Below the pieces are notes generated by a model, which was not told the DNA's origin, did not search any database, and was given only the letters and a program-made list of their open reading frames with translations. Both the position numbers and the translations under genes were made by a program. Shown piece after piece: positions 14,350 to 23,581 of a DNA stretch of 64,000 nt (position 1 is its first letter; each line of letters begins with the position of its first letter). The stretch lies in NCBI RefSeq assembly GCF_002001125.1, contig NZ_MUNV01000019.1, positions 26,890 to 90,889 on the forward strand. Direction: 5' to 3'. The stretch comes from Rhodanobacter sp. B04 (GTDB lineage: Bacteria > Pseudomonadota > Gammaproteobacteria > Xanthomonadales > Rhodanobacteraceae).

Positions 14350-15122
14350 ACGCGCGCGCACCTCAGCACAACAACGTGGTGATCCAGTCGCTGGCACAGA
14401 TCGGCAACTGCGGCCTGTTCCTGCTCACTTTGCTGGTGGCGATTCCACGCAGTTTCCGCTACGTGCGGGAGACGGTCCGCCAGCTTTGGTTCGTCGGTGC
14501 GATGAGCCTGACCATCATCATGGTCTGCGGCCTGTTCATCGGCATGGTGCTGATGCTGCAGCTGTACAACGTGCTGTCGATCTTCGGCAGCACCTCGGCC
14601 AGCGGCATGGTGGTGGCGCTGGCGGTCTATCGGGAACTGGGGCCGGTGGTGACCGCGCTGTTGTTCGCCGGACGCGCGGGCACCTCGATCACCGCCGAAA
14701 TCGGCCTGATGCGCGCCACCGACCAGATCGACGCGATGGAGATGATGGCGGTCGACCCGATTGCCTACGTCGCCACGCCGCGTTTCCTGGCCGGACTGAT
14801 CGCGATGCCGCTGCTGTGCTGCGTGTTCTGCGCGATGGCGATCTTCGGCGGCCATCTGGTCGGCGTGACTTGGCTCGGCATCGACAACGGCACGTTCTGG
14901 TCGAACATGACCGCCGTGGTGGTCGTGCACACCGACATCGTCAACGGCGTGCTGTTCAAGAGCCTGGTGTTCGGTGCGGTGGTGTCGCTGATCGCGGTAT
15001 TCCAAGGCTTTACCACCCCGCCGACCAGCGAGGGCGTGGCCTATGCCACCACCCGTACCGTGGTCGCTTCGTCGATCGCCATCCTGGCGCTGGATTTTGT
15101 GCTTACCGCGTTCCTCATGTGA
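14346..15122 (+). CDS. mlaE: MlaE, permease of the phospholipid transporter
   Basis: 258 residues with five to six hydrophobic segments. Typical MlaE motifs are visible: LYNVLSIFGS, the coupling stretch ELGPVVTALLFAGRAGTSITAEIG, and MRATDQIDAMEMM. ATG 14346 overlaps the mlaF stop. It forms the membrane dimer bound by MlaF and capped by the MlaD ring. Confidence 0.95.
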   Translation: MNARAPQHNNVVIQSLAQIGNCGLFLLTLLVAIPRSFRYVRETVRQLWFVGAMSLTIIMVCGLFIGMVLMLQLYNVLSIFGSTSASGMVVALAVYRELGPVVTALLFAGRAGTSITAEIGLMRATDQIDAMEMMAVDPIAYVATPRFLAGLIAMPLLCCVFCAMAIFGGHLVGVTWLGIDNGTFWSNMTAVVVVHTDIVNGVLFKSLVFGAVVSLIAVFQGFTTPPTSEGVAYATTRTVVASSIAILALDFVLTAFLM

Positions 15123-15173
15123 GCGCGCCGAGATGACTGCCATGACCCATCGTTTTATGTCGAGGATTCTGCC

Positions 15174-16046
15174 GTGAGCCAACAGAGAAGTTCCTATGCC
15201 GTCGGCACCGGCCTGTTCATCGTGCTGGGCTTTGCTGCGCTGGCCTATCTGGCGACGCAGACCAGTTCGGTGGCGAACGTGCATCAGGGCGCCAGCTACA
15301 GCGTCGATGCGCACTTCACCAACATCGGCCAGCTGAAGGAGCGCGCGCCGGTGAAGATCGCCGGCGTACGCGTCGGCCAGGTGCAGTCGATCACGCTGAC
15401 GCCGGGGCAGGAAGTGGCCGACGTGAAGCTGGCGATCGACAAGCGCTACGACGCGATCCCGCAGGATTCGGTGGCGACCATCTTCACCAGCGGCCTGCTC
15501 GGCGACCAGTATGTCGGCATCGAATACGGCAGTTCGAAGCAGATGGTGGCCGCTGGCGGCACGCTGTCGCGCACCAAGTCCTCGCAGCCGCTGGAAGAGA
15601 TGCTCGGCAAGTTCTTCGGCGCCGGTGGCGTCACCGACAACATCGGCGGCACCTATGTGGTGAAGGCGGACTTCACCAATGTCGGCACCCTCTCGGCCGG
15701 CGCGCCGGTGAAGATGGCCGGCGTGGTGATCGGCAGCGTGCAGTCGGTAAGGGCCGATCCCGTCAAGCTGAACGCGCAGGTCGTGCTGGCGATCGACAAG
15801 CGCTACGACACGATTCCCGATGACTCGTCCGCCGCGGTGTTCACCAGCGGTTTGATCGGTAGCCAGTATGTTGCGATCCAGCCCGGCGGTTCGCCCGATG
15901 CGCTCAAGGACGGTGACGAGATGATCCTGACCCAGTCCGCGATGCAGCTGGAGGATCTGATCGGCAAGTTCCTGGTCAACGGTTCGTCCAGCGACAAGAA
16001 AGATGCCGGTGACGGCAAATCCGATACCCCTGCCGGCAAGCACTGA
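15174..16046 (+). CDS. mlaD: MlaD-type protein with two tandem MCE domains
   Basis: 290 residues, GTG 15174. One N-terminal transmembrane anchor (about 10-28), then two successive MCE domains (about 40-145 and 155-260) sharing APVKxAGVxxGxVQS, LAIDKRYDxIP and FTSGLxGxQYV. The usual single-domain MlaD is about 180 residues, so this looks like an internal duplication. The polar C-terminal tail is rich in Ser, Lys and Asp. It should bind phospholipid in the periplasm and pass it to or from MlaC; a double ring is inferred. Confidence 0.9.
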   Translation: MSQQRSSYAVGTGLFIVLGFAALAYLATQTSSVANVHQGASYSVDAHFTNIGQLKERAPVKIAGVRVGQVQSITLTPGQEVADVKLAIDKRYDAIPQDSVATIFTSGLLGDQYVGIEYGSSKQMVAAGGTLSRTKSSQPLEEMLGKFFGAGGVTDNIGGTYVVKADFTNVGTLSAGAPVKMAGVVIGSVQSVRADPVKLNAQVVLAIDKRYDTIPDDSSAAVFTSGLIGSQYVAIQPGGSPDALKDGDEMILTQSAMQLEDLIGKFLVNGSSSDKKDAGDGKSDTPAGKH

Positions 16047-16071
16047 GCCGGTTCTGCTGAAGGAGTTCCCC

Positions 16072-16746
16072 ATGTTGCGCAGACTGGCTCTTGCCACCGC
16101 CCTTGCATTCGGCACGATCGCTGCCGTCCCGGTATTCGCCCAGACCGCCGCGCCGGCGACGGCATCGGCCGAGCAGGCGCCGGCGCAGATCGTGCAGGGC
16201 ATTGCCGACCAACTGGCCACGGCGATCGATGGGCATCGCGATGAGTTGAAGCGCAATCAGGACAAGCTGATCAGCATCATCGACGAGGTGTTCCTGCCGC
16301 ATTTCGACATCGACTACGCGTCGATCCTGGTGCTCGGCCAGCATGCCCGCGAGGCGACGCCGGAACAGCGCGAGCGCTTCGCCAAGGCGTTCTACAACTC
16401 GATCACCCATCGCTACGCGCAGGGTCTGCTCGACTACACCCGCGGCCGTGTCAAGGTGCTGCCGTTCAATGGCGACCTCAACGACAAGCGCACCGTGGTG
16501 CGCACCCAGGTAGTGCTGGACGACGGCAAGCTGGTGTCGATCGACTACGCGTTCCGCAAGAGCCGTAGCGGCGACTGGAAGGCTTACGACGTGATCATCG
16601 AGGGCATTTCCTACATCACCAATTACCGCAACCAAGTGGATGCCGAGATCCGCAAGGTCGGTATCGAACAGCTGATCAAGAACCTCGAGACCCAGGGCGA
16701 GAATGCACTGAAGGCGATGGACCAGGACAGCAAGGGCGGCAAGTGA
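16072..16746 (+). CDS. mlaC: MlaC, periplasmic phospholipid-binding protein
   Basis: 224 residues with a signal peptide ending near VFAQ and an Ala/Pro-rich linker. The MlaC/Ttg2D fold follows, with the recognisable FDIDYASILVLGQHAR, FYNSITHRYAQGL and YRNQVDAEIRKVG segments. It shuttles phospholipids between the MlaA complex in the outer membrane and MlaD. ATG 16072 has AAGGAG upstream. Overlaps mlaB by four bases. Confidence 0.94.
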   Translation: MLRRLALATALAFGTIAAVPVFAQTAAPATASAEQAPAQIVQGIADQLATAIDGHRDELKRNQDKLISIIDEVFLPHFDIDYASILVLGQHAREATPEQRERFAKAFYNSITHRYAQGLLDYTRGRVKVLPFNGDLNDKRTVVRTQVVLDDGKLVSIDYAFRKSRSGDWKAYDVIIEGISYITNYRNQVDAEIRKVGIEQLIKNLETQGENALKAMDQDSKGGK

Positions 16747-17051
16747 CGACCGGCGCCGAAAACGGATTCCTGTTGACGACCAACGCGCCGGGCACACTCG
16801 CCGTGAGCGGTGTGCTGAACTTCGACACGGCGGCGTCGGCCTTGCTGGCGATTCAGTCCGAGCTGGCTTCGGGTAGCGTGGCGCAGCTCGATCTGGCTGG
16901 CCTCAGTCGCAGCGACAGTGCCGGTCTGGCCTGCGTGCTGGCGGTGGTGGCAGCGGCCGACCGGCATGGCCGACCGCTGCAGGTCAGGCACATGCCGGCT
17001 GGCATGCAGGCGCTGGCCACGGTGTGCGAAGTGGATCAGCTGATACGCTGA
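16743..17051 (+). CDS. mlaB: MlaB, STAS-domain subunit
   Basis: 102 residues, GTG 16743 overlapping the mlaC stop. Single STAS domain: a strand with GTLAVSGVLNFDTA, the LDLAGLSRSDSAGLACVL motif and a C-terminal helix. It stabilises and activates the MlaFE ATPase from the cytoplasm. Last gene of the plus-strand mla operon, followed by a strong terminator. Confidence 0.88.
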   Translation: MTTGAENGFLLTTNAPGTLAVSGVLNFDTAASALLAIQSELASGSVAQLDLAGLSRSDSAGLACVLAVVAAADRHGRPLQVRHMPAGMQALATVCEVDQLIR

Positions 17052-17081
17052 TCCGTTGCTGTGCGCAGCTGCAGTAACGAA

Positions 17082-17110
17082 GAAGGGGCCGCAAGGCCCC
17101 TTCTCTTTTT
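17082..17110 (+). terminator. Terminator after mlaB
   Basis: GAAGGGGCC-gcaa-GGCCCCTTC (9-bp stem) followed by TCTTTTT. It lies between convergent mlaB and mlaA and may serve both. Confidence 0.9.
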
Positions 17111-17143
17111 GCATGACTTCTCGCCGTCAGCGCATCGTTGCCG

Positions 17144-17971
17144 TCATTGTTTCGGGTTGCTCTGATCCGGGTGCTTGTTTTCCCACTGGTGCTGTTGATC
17201 CAGCAACTCGTCGGGATCGAAGCCCTTGTCGTCCAGGCCCTGCATCTGCTGGATCACCTCGGCGGGCGGGTTGCCGTCGTAGATGGCGTACAGGCGCTGC
17301 TGCCGGTATGCATCGCGGATGAATACGTAGGGGTCATAGGCGGATTGCAGGAAGCTTTCCGCGTCGATGCCGCGCGAGCGCAGGGTCACCAGATACATCG
17401 CCTGCGGCAGATACTGCAGGCCGTGGTAGCTGTGATTGCTGGCGTAGATGCTCAGCGGGTCGAAGAAGTAGCTGTCGACCGGCAGGCGCCAGATATCGCG
17501 TGCCGTGCTTGGACCGACCAGCGGCACGAACAGGTAATCGCCCTCGGGGAGGCCCCAGCGTGCCAGGGTGATGCCGAAGTCGTTGTCCTCCAGCGGCAGG
17601 CCGAGTTGGCTGGCCGGATCGAAGAAGCCGCCGATGCCCAGGGTCAGGTTAACCAAAAAGCGACCGCTGCTCTGCAGCGCCTGTTTCGGACGCGCTTGCA
17701 GCAGGTCGTTGGCCACCGTGATCGGCATGCGGATATTGGTGAAAAAGTCACTGAATGAGCGGCGCATCGGCGCCGTGGTCACGTTGCGATAGCCCACTGC
17801 GACCGGACGGATCACCGCCTTGTCCACGTTGTCAGTGAATTTGTACGCCTCGCGGTTGTACTTCTGCAACGGATCGTCGGTGCGTGGTTTCGCGATCGTG
17901 CAGCCGGCCAGCAGCGCAAGGGCGAGCAGAGGCAGGCAGCGGCTCATGGCGGGAAAGCGCAATGGGGACAT
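17144..17971 (-). CDS. mlaA: MlaA (VacJ) outer-membrane lipoprotein
   Basis: 275 residues from ATG 17971; ATG 17947 is an alternative eight codons in. A lipoprotein signal ends at LLAGC. The VacJ domain follows with DPLQKYNREAYKFTD, FFTNIRMP, ASQLGLPLEDNDFGITLARWG and DSYFFDPLS. It removes misplaced phospholipid from the outer leaflet and hands it to MlaC. It is transcribed towards mlaB instead of within that operon. Confidence 0.94.
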   Translation of the reverse strand: MSPLRFPAMSRCLPLLALALLAGCTIAKPRTDDPLQKYNREAYKFTDNVDKAVIRPVAVGYRNVTTAPMRRSFSDFFTNIRMPITVANDLLQARPKQALQSSGRFLVNLTLGIGGFFDPASQLGLPLEDNDFGITLARWGLPEGDYLFVPLVGPSTARDIWRLPVDSYFFDPLSIYASNHSYHGLQYLPQAMYLVTLRSRGIDAESFLQSAYDPYVFIRDAYRQQRLYAIYDGNPPAEVIQQMQGLDDKGFDPDELLDQQHQWENKHPDQSNPKQ

Positions 17972-18175
17972 GGGTGCAAGGGGATCGCAGCGAGGGCGGG
18001 AGCAGCATAATTGTACTGCCTGGTTTTATATCTTGCACGGCTTTCGGTGCGCTTTCGCGAAAAAGCTGCCGGATCATTGCAGCCGCCCATCATACGCGCC
18101 AGTCACATTGCCAGCCAAGCACCTGCTGGCTACACTGTCAGACCATATAAGTTATTTATTCCCTAAGGATTTCGC

Positions 18176-18466
18176 ATGGCACGCATTACCGTGGAAGACT
18201 GCCTCGAGGTAGTCGACAACCGTTTCGAGCTGGTACTGATGGCGACCAAGCGCGCACGTCAGCTGGAGAAGGGTGCCGAGCCGGCCGTCAATCCCGACTT
18301 TGACAAGCCGACCGTGCTGGCGCTGCGCGAGATTGCGGCACGCCGCATCGACCAGGCCACGATCGACCAGATCGACAAGGCCGAGCGCGAGCGCGCCGAG
18401 CGCGAAGCGCTGGAGTGGGCTGCTGCCGAGGTCGACGACGATTTGTCCAAGGGTGGCGACGACTGA
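18176..18466 (+). CDS. rpoZ: RNA polymerase omega subunit
   Basis: 96 residues. MARITVEDC, then [18 protein letters not shown], and the ALREIA segment are family hallmarks. It helps assemble RNA polymerase and forms part of a ppGpp site; the adjacent spoT gene keeps the classical rpoZ-spoT order. AAGGA lies seven bases upstream of ATG 18176. Confidence 0.97.
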   Translation: MARITVEDCLEVVDNRFELVLMATKRARQLEKGAEPAVNPDFDKPTVLALREIAARRIDQATIDQIDKAERERAEREALEWAAAEVDDDLSKGGDD

Positions 18467-18589
18467 TGCTTGGCGGCTGTAGCATGCGCGTCCCGCGCGC
18501 CGGCCTGTCCGGTGCGAGGATCCGCGTGCGCCCGGCCGCCAAACGCGCTTCCCGTGGCGAGGTGGGCGCCTGAAACGGCACCAGCAACG

Positions 18590-20758
18590 ATGACCGTGGC
18601 CGCGCCTCCCGCCTCCGTCGACCTGTCCGTGCTGCCGCCGTATGTGCTGGCACTGAAAGAACGCGTTGCCTATCTGCCCGAGGCGCAGGTGGAGCGTGTG
18701 CTGCGTGCCTTCCTGCTCGGCGCCGAAGCGCATGCAGGGCAGGAGCGCAAGAGCGGCGAACCGTATATCACCCATCCGGTGGCGGTGGCCGGCATCCTGG
18801 CCGAATTGCGGCTGGATGCCGAAACGATCATCGCGGCGATCCTGCACGACACCCTGGAAGACACCGAGCTCACTCGGGGAGCCCTGGCTGCCGAGTTCGG
18901 CGAAGTCGTGGCCGAATTGGTCGATGGCGTCACCAAGCTCGACAAGATGCGCTTCGGCAGCCGCCAGGAAGCCGACGCGGAAAGCTTCCGCAAGATGCTG
19001 CTTGCGATGGCGCGCGACCTGCGCGTGATCCTGATCAAGCTGGCCGACCGCCTGCACAACATGCGCACGCTCGGCGCCAAGGACGCGCCTTCGCGCCGCC
19101 GCATCGCGCGCGAGACGCTGGAGATCTATGCGCCGATCGCGCAGCGCCTGGGCATGAACAAGATCAAGGCGGAGCTGCAGGATCTGGGCTTCCGTGCGCT
19201 GTATCCGGATCGTTACCGGGTGATCAGCGAGCGCATCCGTGCCGCGCTCGGAAACCGTCGCGAGGCGATGGGCAAGATCGAGACGGCGCTGACCACGCGA
19301 TTGGCGACCGATCACCTGACCTCGCGCGTGGTCGGCCGGATCAAATCGCCGTGGAGCATCTATTCGAAGATGCGCGGCGAGCACAAGAGCTTCACCCAGC
19401 TGATGGACGTCTACGGTTTCCGCGTGGTCGTCGACAACGCGATGAGCTGCTATATGGCGCTGGGCGCGGTGCATGCGCTGTACAAGCCGGTCGACAAGCG
19501 CTTCAAGGACTTCATCGCGATCCCCAAGGCGAATGGCTACCAGTCGCTGCATACCGTGCTGCTGGGGCCGTTCGGCGCGCCGATCGAGGTGCAGATCCGT
19601 ACCGCCGAGATGGATTCGGTGGCCGAAAGCGGTGTCGCTGCCCACTGGGCGTACAAGACGGACAGCGGCCCGGCCAACAGTGCGCAGGCGCGCGCGCGCG
19701 AATGGCTGTCCTCGCTGGCCGACAGCTCGGCGAACACCGCCTCATCGTCGGAGTTCATCGAGAACGTCAAGATCGACCTGTTTCCCGACGAGGTCTATCT
19801 GTTCACTCCGCGCGGAGACATTCTCTCGCTGCCGCGCAACGCGACCGCATTGGACTTCGCTTACGCCGTGCATACGGATGTCGGCGATCATGCGGTGGCG
19901 GCACGCGTCGACAAGAAGTTGTTGCCGCTGCGCACAAGGCTGGAGTCGGGTCAGCTGGTGGAGATCATCACCGCGCCGTCGGCCGTGCCGAATCCGGCAT
20001 GGCTCGAGGTTGTGGTCACCGGCAAGGCACGCACCGCGATCCGCCAATACCTGAAACACCTGCAGCATGAGGATGCGGTCGATTTCGGTCATCGCATGCT
20101 CGATCGCGCGCTGGATGCACAGGGCAGCAGCCTGGATGGCATTCCGGCAGCGGTACTGGATCGTTTCCTGGAGGCCTCCAAGTTCAAGCGGCTGGAAGAG
20201 CTGCTGTCGGATATCGCGCTGGGCAATCGCATGCCCGACATGGTCGCCAGCCAGCTGTTGGCGTCGCGCGGCAAGCGTCGTGGCGCCACGGCACAGGTCT
20301 CGCCGCACGTGCACGAGAAGATCCGCATCACCGGCGCCGAACGCGGTGTGCTGAGCTTCGCCAACTGCTGCCATCCGCTGCCGGGTGATCAGATTGTCGG
20401 TTATCTGTCATCGGGCAAGGGCATCGTGGTACATCGCGAGGAATGCCCGAATGTGGTCGAGTTGCGCCGGTCGCCGGAACGCTGTGTGGCGATCGAATGG
20501 GATCGCGATGTGGAAGGCGACTACCGTGCCGAGTTGCGCATCGAGGTGATCAACCGCCCAGGCGTGCTGGCCACCGTGGCCGCCGCGATTGCCGCCGCCG
20601 ATTCGAACATCGAGAACGTGGAATACGTCGAGCGCGATGCCGCCGCCGCGACCCTGCTGTTCGCGATGGAAGTGAAGAACCGCAAGCACCTGGCCGACGT
20701 GATCCGGCGTGTGCGCCGTACCGGCGTGGTCAGCGGGGCGTATAGATATCCGCTGTAG
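18590..20758 (+). CDS. spoT: Bifunctional (p)ppGpp synthase/hydrolase
   Basis: 722 residues. N-terminal HD hydrolase domain with HD and ED boxes (AAILHDTLEDTE) intact, synthetase domain (KSPWSIYSKM ... YGFRVVVD ... GYQSLHT), TGS domain (FTPRGDIL) and a C-terminal ACT domain (EVINRPGVLATVAA). The intact HD box supports SpoT/Rel rather than RelA. It sets alarmone levels in starvation. ATG 18590 gives the usual N terminus; the open frame further upstream is not credible. Confidence 0.95.
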   Translation: MTVAAPPASVDLSVLPPYVLALKERVAYLPEAQVERVLRAFLLGAEAHAGQERKSGEPYITHPVAVAGILAELRLDAETIIAAILHDTLEDTELTRGALAAEFGEVVAELVDGVTKLDKMRFGSRQEADAESFRKMLLAMARDLRVILIKLADRLHNMRTLGAKDAPSRRRIARETLEIYAPIAQRLGMNKIKAELQDLGFRALYPDRYRVISERIRAALGNRREAMGKIETALTTRLATDHLTSRVVGRIKSPWSIYSKMRGEHKSFTQLMDVYGFRVVVDNAMSCYMALGAVHALYKPVDKRFKDFIAIPKANGYQSLHTVLLGPFGAPIEVQIRTAEMDSVAESGVAAHWAYKTDSGPANSAQARAREWLSSLADSSANTASSSEFIENVKIDLFPDEVYLFTPRGDILSLPRNATALDFAYAVHTDVGDHAVAARVDKKLLPLRTRLESGQLVEIITAPSAVPNPAWLEVVVTGKARTAIRQYLKHLQHEDAVDFGHRMLDRALDAQGSSLDGIPAAVLDRFLEASKFKRLEELLSDIALGNRMPDMVASQLLASRGKRRGATAQVSPHVHEKIRITGAERGVLSFANCCHPLPGDQIVGYLSSGKGIVVHREECPNVVELRRSPERCVAIEWDRDVEGDYRAELRIEVINRPGVLATVAAAIAAADSNIENVEYVERDAAAATLLFAMEVKNRKHLADVIRRVRRTGVVSGAYRYPL

Positions 20759-20878
20759 GGGCGGGTAACGGGAAAGTGAGCTTTGTGGCGCGATGGGTGT
20801 CTGGGGCGGACAGCAGCGCTATCATCAAAGCCTCGCTCGATGCAGGCTCTATTCGTTCCCCGTTCCCAAGGAAGCCCC

Positions 20879-21262
20879 ATGTCCCGCAGCATCATCGCCA
20901 CTGAGCTGGCACCGGCCGCGATCGGCCCGTATTCGCAGGCCGTGCGTGCCGGCAATACCGTGTACTTCTCAGGTCAGATTCCGCTCGACCCGGCCACCGC
21001 GTCGCTCGTCGATGGCGATATCACGGCGCAGACGCGGCAAGTGTTCGACAACCTCGCTGCGGTGGCGCAGGCCGCCGGCGGTTCGCTGGCGCAGGTGGTG
21101 CGCGTGGGTATCTATGTCACCGACCTGGCGAACTTCGCCGCGGTCAACGCGGTGATGGCGGAGTACTTTCAGCCGCCGTATCCGGCGCGCTCCACCATCG
21201 AGGTGTCCGGTCTGCCGAAAGCGGCACAGGTCGAAGTCGATGCGGTGATGGTGTTGTCGTGA
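20879..21262 (+). CDS. ridA: RidA enamine/imine deaminase
   Basis: 127 residues with [26 protein letters not shown] and the closing [20 protein letters not shown], including the Arg that binds the substrate carboxylate. It hydrolyses reactive 2-aminoacrylate-type enamines formed by PLP enzymes. ATG 20879 has AAGGAAG upstream. It sits between spoT and recG. Confidence 0.96.
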   Translation: MSRSIIATELAPAAIGPYSQAVRAGNTVYFSGQIPLDPATASLVDGDITAQTRQVFDNLAAVAQAAGGSLAQVVRVGIYVTDLANFAAVNAVMAEYFQPPYPARSTIEVSGLPKAAQVEVDAVMVLS

Positions 21263-21357
21263 TGGCAATCGGCTGATTCTCCGCGCGGGCCGCGCCGACA
21301 GTCTGCGCCGGTGTCCGACTTACGATGCGAGACGGTGCTCGGTTAGGCTTGCACGTC

Positions 21358-23472
21358 ATGGCCGCTCACACCCTTCGCACTTCTCACGCTGCCGGCGCTG
21401 ATCCGGGCATCGCCCCGGTCAGTGCGCTGCCCGGTGTCGGCCCTGCGCTGGTTGCATCGCTGGCGCGGCTCGGGCTGGAGCGGGTGCAGGACCTATGGTT
21501 TCACCTGCCGCTGCGCTACGAGGACAAGACCCGGGTCACCGCCATTGCGGATCTGCATGTCGGCGAACGGGTCCAGGTCGAGGGCGTGGTCGAGGCAGTC
21601 GAGCGCGGATTCCGCTATCGCCCGCAATTGAAGGTGGCGATCGGCGACGCCAGCCGTGAGACCCTGCTGCTGCGCTTTTTCCATTTCAACCGCGCACAAG
21701 CCGAGCAGCTGCTGCCCGGCACCCGCCTGCTCTGCTTTGGCGAAGTACGTCATGGCACGCAGGGACTGGAGATGGTGCATCCGCAGTATCAGCGCTTGAG
21801 TGGCGAGGATGCGGTCGTTGTCGATGAGTTGCTCAGCCCGGTCTACCCGACCACCGAAGGCCTGGGGCAGAAGCGGCTGGCCGGTGTGATCGGCAAGGCG
21901 CTGACGCTGTTGCCATCGGCAGCGCAGCTGGAGTTGATTCCGCCAGAGTTGTGCGCGGAGCATGGGCTCACCTCGCTGCGCGACGCGCTGCTGTACGTGC
22001 ACCGGCCACCGCCGGATGCGCATCTCGGACAGCTCACGCTTGGACATCATCCGGCGCAGCAGCGACTGGCGTTCGAGGAGCTGCTGACCCAGCACCTGAG
22101 TCTGAAGCGCATGCGCGCGGCGGTGCGCCGCCGGCATGCGCCGACACTGGGTGGAACAGACCATTTGCAGCAGCGACTGCTCGCCGGCTTGTCGTTCGAA
22201 TTGACCGCGGCACAGCAACGTGTCGGCATGGAAGTCGCGCGAGATCTGGCGCAATCCAAGCCGATGCTGCGGCTGGTGCAGGGCGATGTCGGCAGCGGCA
22301 AGACGGTGGTTGCCGCACTGGCTGCGCTGGCTGCGGTGGAGGCGGGTTATCAGGTCGCGTTGATGGCGCCGACCGAACTGCTGGCCGAACAGCATCTGCA
22401 CAATTTCCGGCATTGGTTGCAGCCGCTCGACATCGGGGTGGAATGGCTGGCCGGCAAGGTGACCGGCAAGACACGCAAGCTGGCGCTGGAAAGGGTTGCC
22501 GCCGGCGCGCCAGTGGTGATCGGCACGCATGCATTGATGCAGGAGGGCGTGGCATTTGCGCGGCTCGGCCTGGTGATTGTCGATGAGCAGCACCGTTTCG
22601 GCGTGCAGCAGCGTTTGGCGTTGCATGACAAGGGCAGGAACGGTGAGTTGGTGCCGCATCAGCTGGTGCTGACGGCCACTCCGATTCCCCGCACGCTGGC
22701 GATGAGTGCGTATGCCGACCTGGACGTGTCTTCCATCGACGAGCTGCCGCCCGGCCGCACGCCGGTGCAGACCATCGCGATCTCGAATGCGCGACGGATC
22801 GAGGTGATCGAACGCATTCACGCGGCTTGCGGCGAAGGGCGACAGGTGTACTGGGTGTGCACCTTGATCGAGGAGTCCGAGCAGTTGCGCGCGCAGGCGG
22901 CCGAAGTGGCGCATGCCGAACTGTCCTCTGCATTGGCGGGCTTCAGGATTGGCCTGATTCACGGCCGCATGAAGCCGAAGGAAAAGCAGGCGGTGATGGA
23001 TGCGTTCAAGGCCGGCGAACTATCGGTGCTGGTCGCGACCACGGTGATCGAGGTCGGCGTGGACGTGCCCAAGGCGAGTCTGATGGTGATCGAGAACAGC
23101 GAGCGGCTGGGCTTGGCCCAGCTGCACCAGTTGCGCGGCCGGGTCGGGCGCGGTGCGCTGGCCTCCAACTGCGTGCTGCTGTACCAGCCGCCGTTGGGCC
23201 AGTTGGCGCGCGAGCGGCTGCAAGTGATGCGCGAGACCAGCGACGGTTTTCGCATTGCCGAGAAGGATCTGGAGTTGCGTGGCCCCGGTGAGGTGCTGGG
23301 CACGCGCCAGACCGGCCAGCTCGCGTTCCGCATCGCCGACCTTGCCCGCGATGCGCACCTGTTGCCTGCCGTACAGCAGGTGGGCGAATGCATGTTGAGC
23401 AGGCATCCGCAGCAGACCGAGCAGCTGATCGAGCGTTGGATCGGTGGCGCCGCGCGCTACGTGAATGCCTGA
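21358..23472 (+). CDS. recG: ATP-dependent DNA helicase RecG
   Basis: 704 residues from ATG 21358; ATG 21325 is an in-frame alternative. N-terminal HhH/wedge OB region (ALPGVGPALVASLARLG), Walker A GDVGSGKTVVAAL, Walker B VDEQHRFG (DEQH box), motif III TATPIPRTLAMS, and C-terminal helicase motifs (HGRMKPKEK, VGVDVPKA, QLHQLRGRVGRG). It remodels stalled replication forks and Holliday junctions. Near-normal length for the family. Confidence 0.97.
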   Translation: MAAHTLRTSHAAGADPGIAPVSALPGVGPALVASLARLGLERVQDLWFHLPLRYEDKTRVTAIADLHVGERVQVEGVVEAVERGFRYRPQLKVAIGDASRETLLLRFFHFNRAQAEQLLPGTRLLCFGEVRHGTQGLEMVHPQYQRLSGEDAVVVDELLSPVYPTTEGLGQKRLAGVIGKALTLLPSAAQLELIPPELCAEHGLTSLRDALLYVHRPPPDAHLGQLTLGHHPAQQRLAFEELLTQHLSLKRMRAAVRRRHAPTLGGTDHLQQRLLAGLSFELTAAQQRVGMEVARDLAQSKPMLRLVQGDVGSGKTVVAALAALAAVEAGYQVALMAPTELLAEQHLHNFRHWLQPLDIGVEWLAGKVTGKTRKLALERVAAGAPVVIGTHALMQEGVAFARLGLVIVDEQHRFGVQQRLALHDKGRNGELVPHQLVLTATPIPRTLAMSAYADLDVSSIDELPPGRTPVQTIAISNARRIEVIERIHAACGEGRQVYWVCTLIEESEQLRAQAAEVAHAELSSALAGFRIGLIHGRMKPKEKQAVMDAFKAGELSVLVATTVIEVGVDVPKASLMVIENSERLGLAQLHQLRGRVGRGALASNCVLLYQPPLGQLARERLQVMRETSDGFRIAEKDLELRGPGEVLGTRQTGQLAFRIADLARDAHLLPAVQQVGECMLSRHPQQTEQLIERWIGGAARYVNA

Positions 23473-23581
23473 GTGCAACGAGTGGGCATTGCCGATGGAG
23501 TGGCCATCACGCGGTATCCCAGGCTTTGCGATTTCCCATTCCCGTCCCATACACTGGGCGATTGGACAACGACGTTACGCC

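Noticed and set aside
14310..16256. A 648-codon open frame on the minus strand across mlaE, mlaD and mlaC
   Set aside because: It is antisense to three confidently identified genes. Long antisense frames are expected in GC-rich DNA, and the translation is Arg/His/Gln-rich with no domain.
18152..19645. A 497-codon minus-strand frame over rpoZ and spoT
   Set aside because: Antisense shadow of two core genes, with no motif and low-complexity composition.
21493..22962. A 489-codon minus-strand frame inside recG
   Set aside because: Antisense shadow of recG; the sense strand has all helicase motifs.
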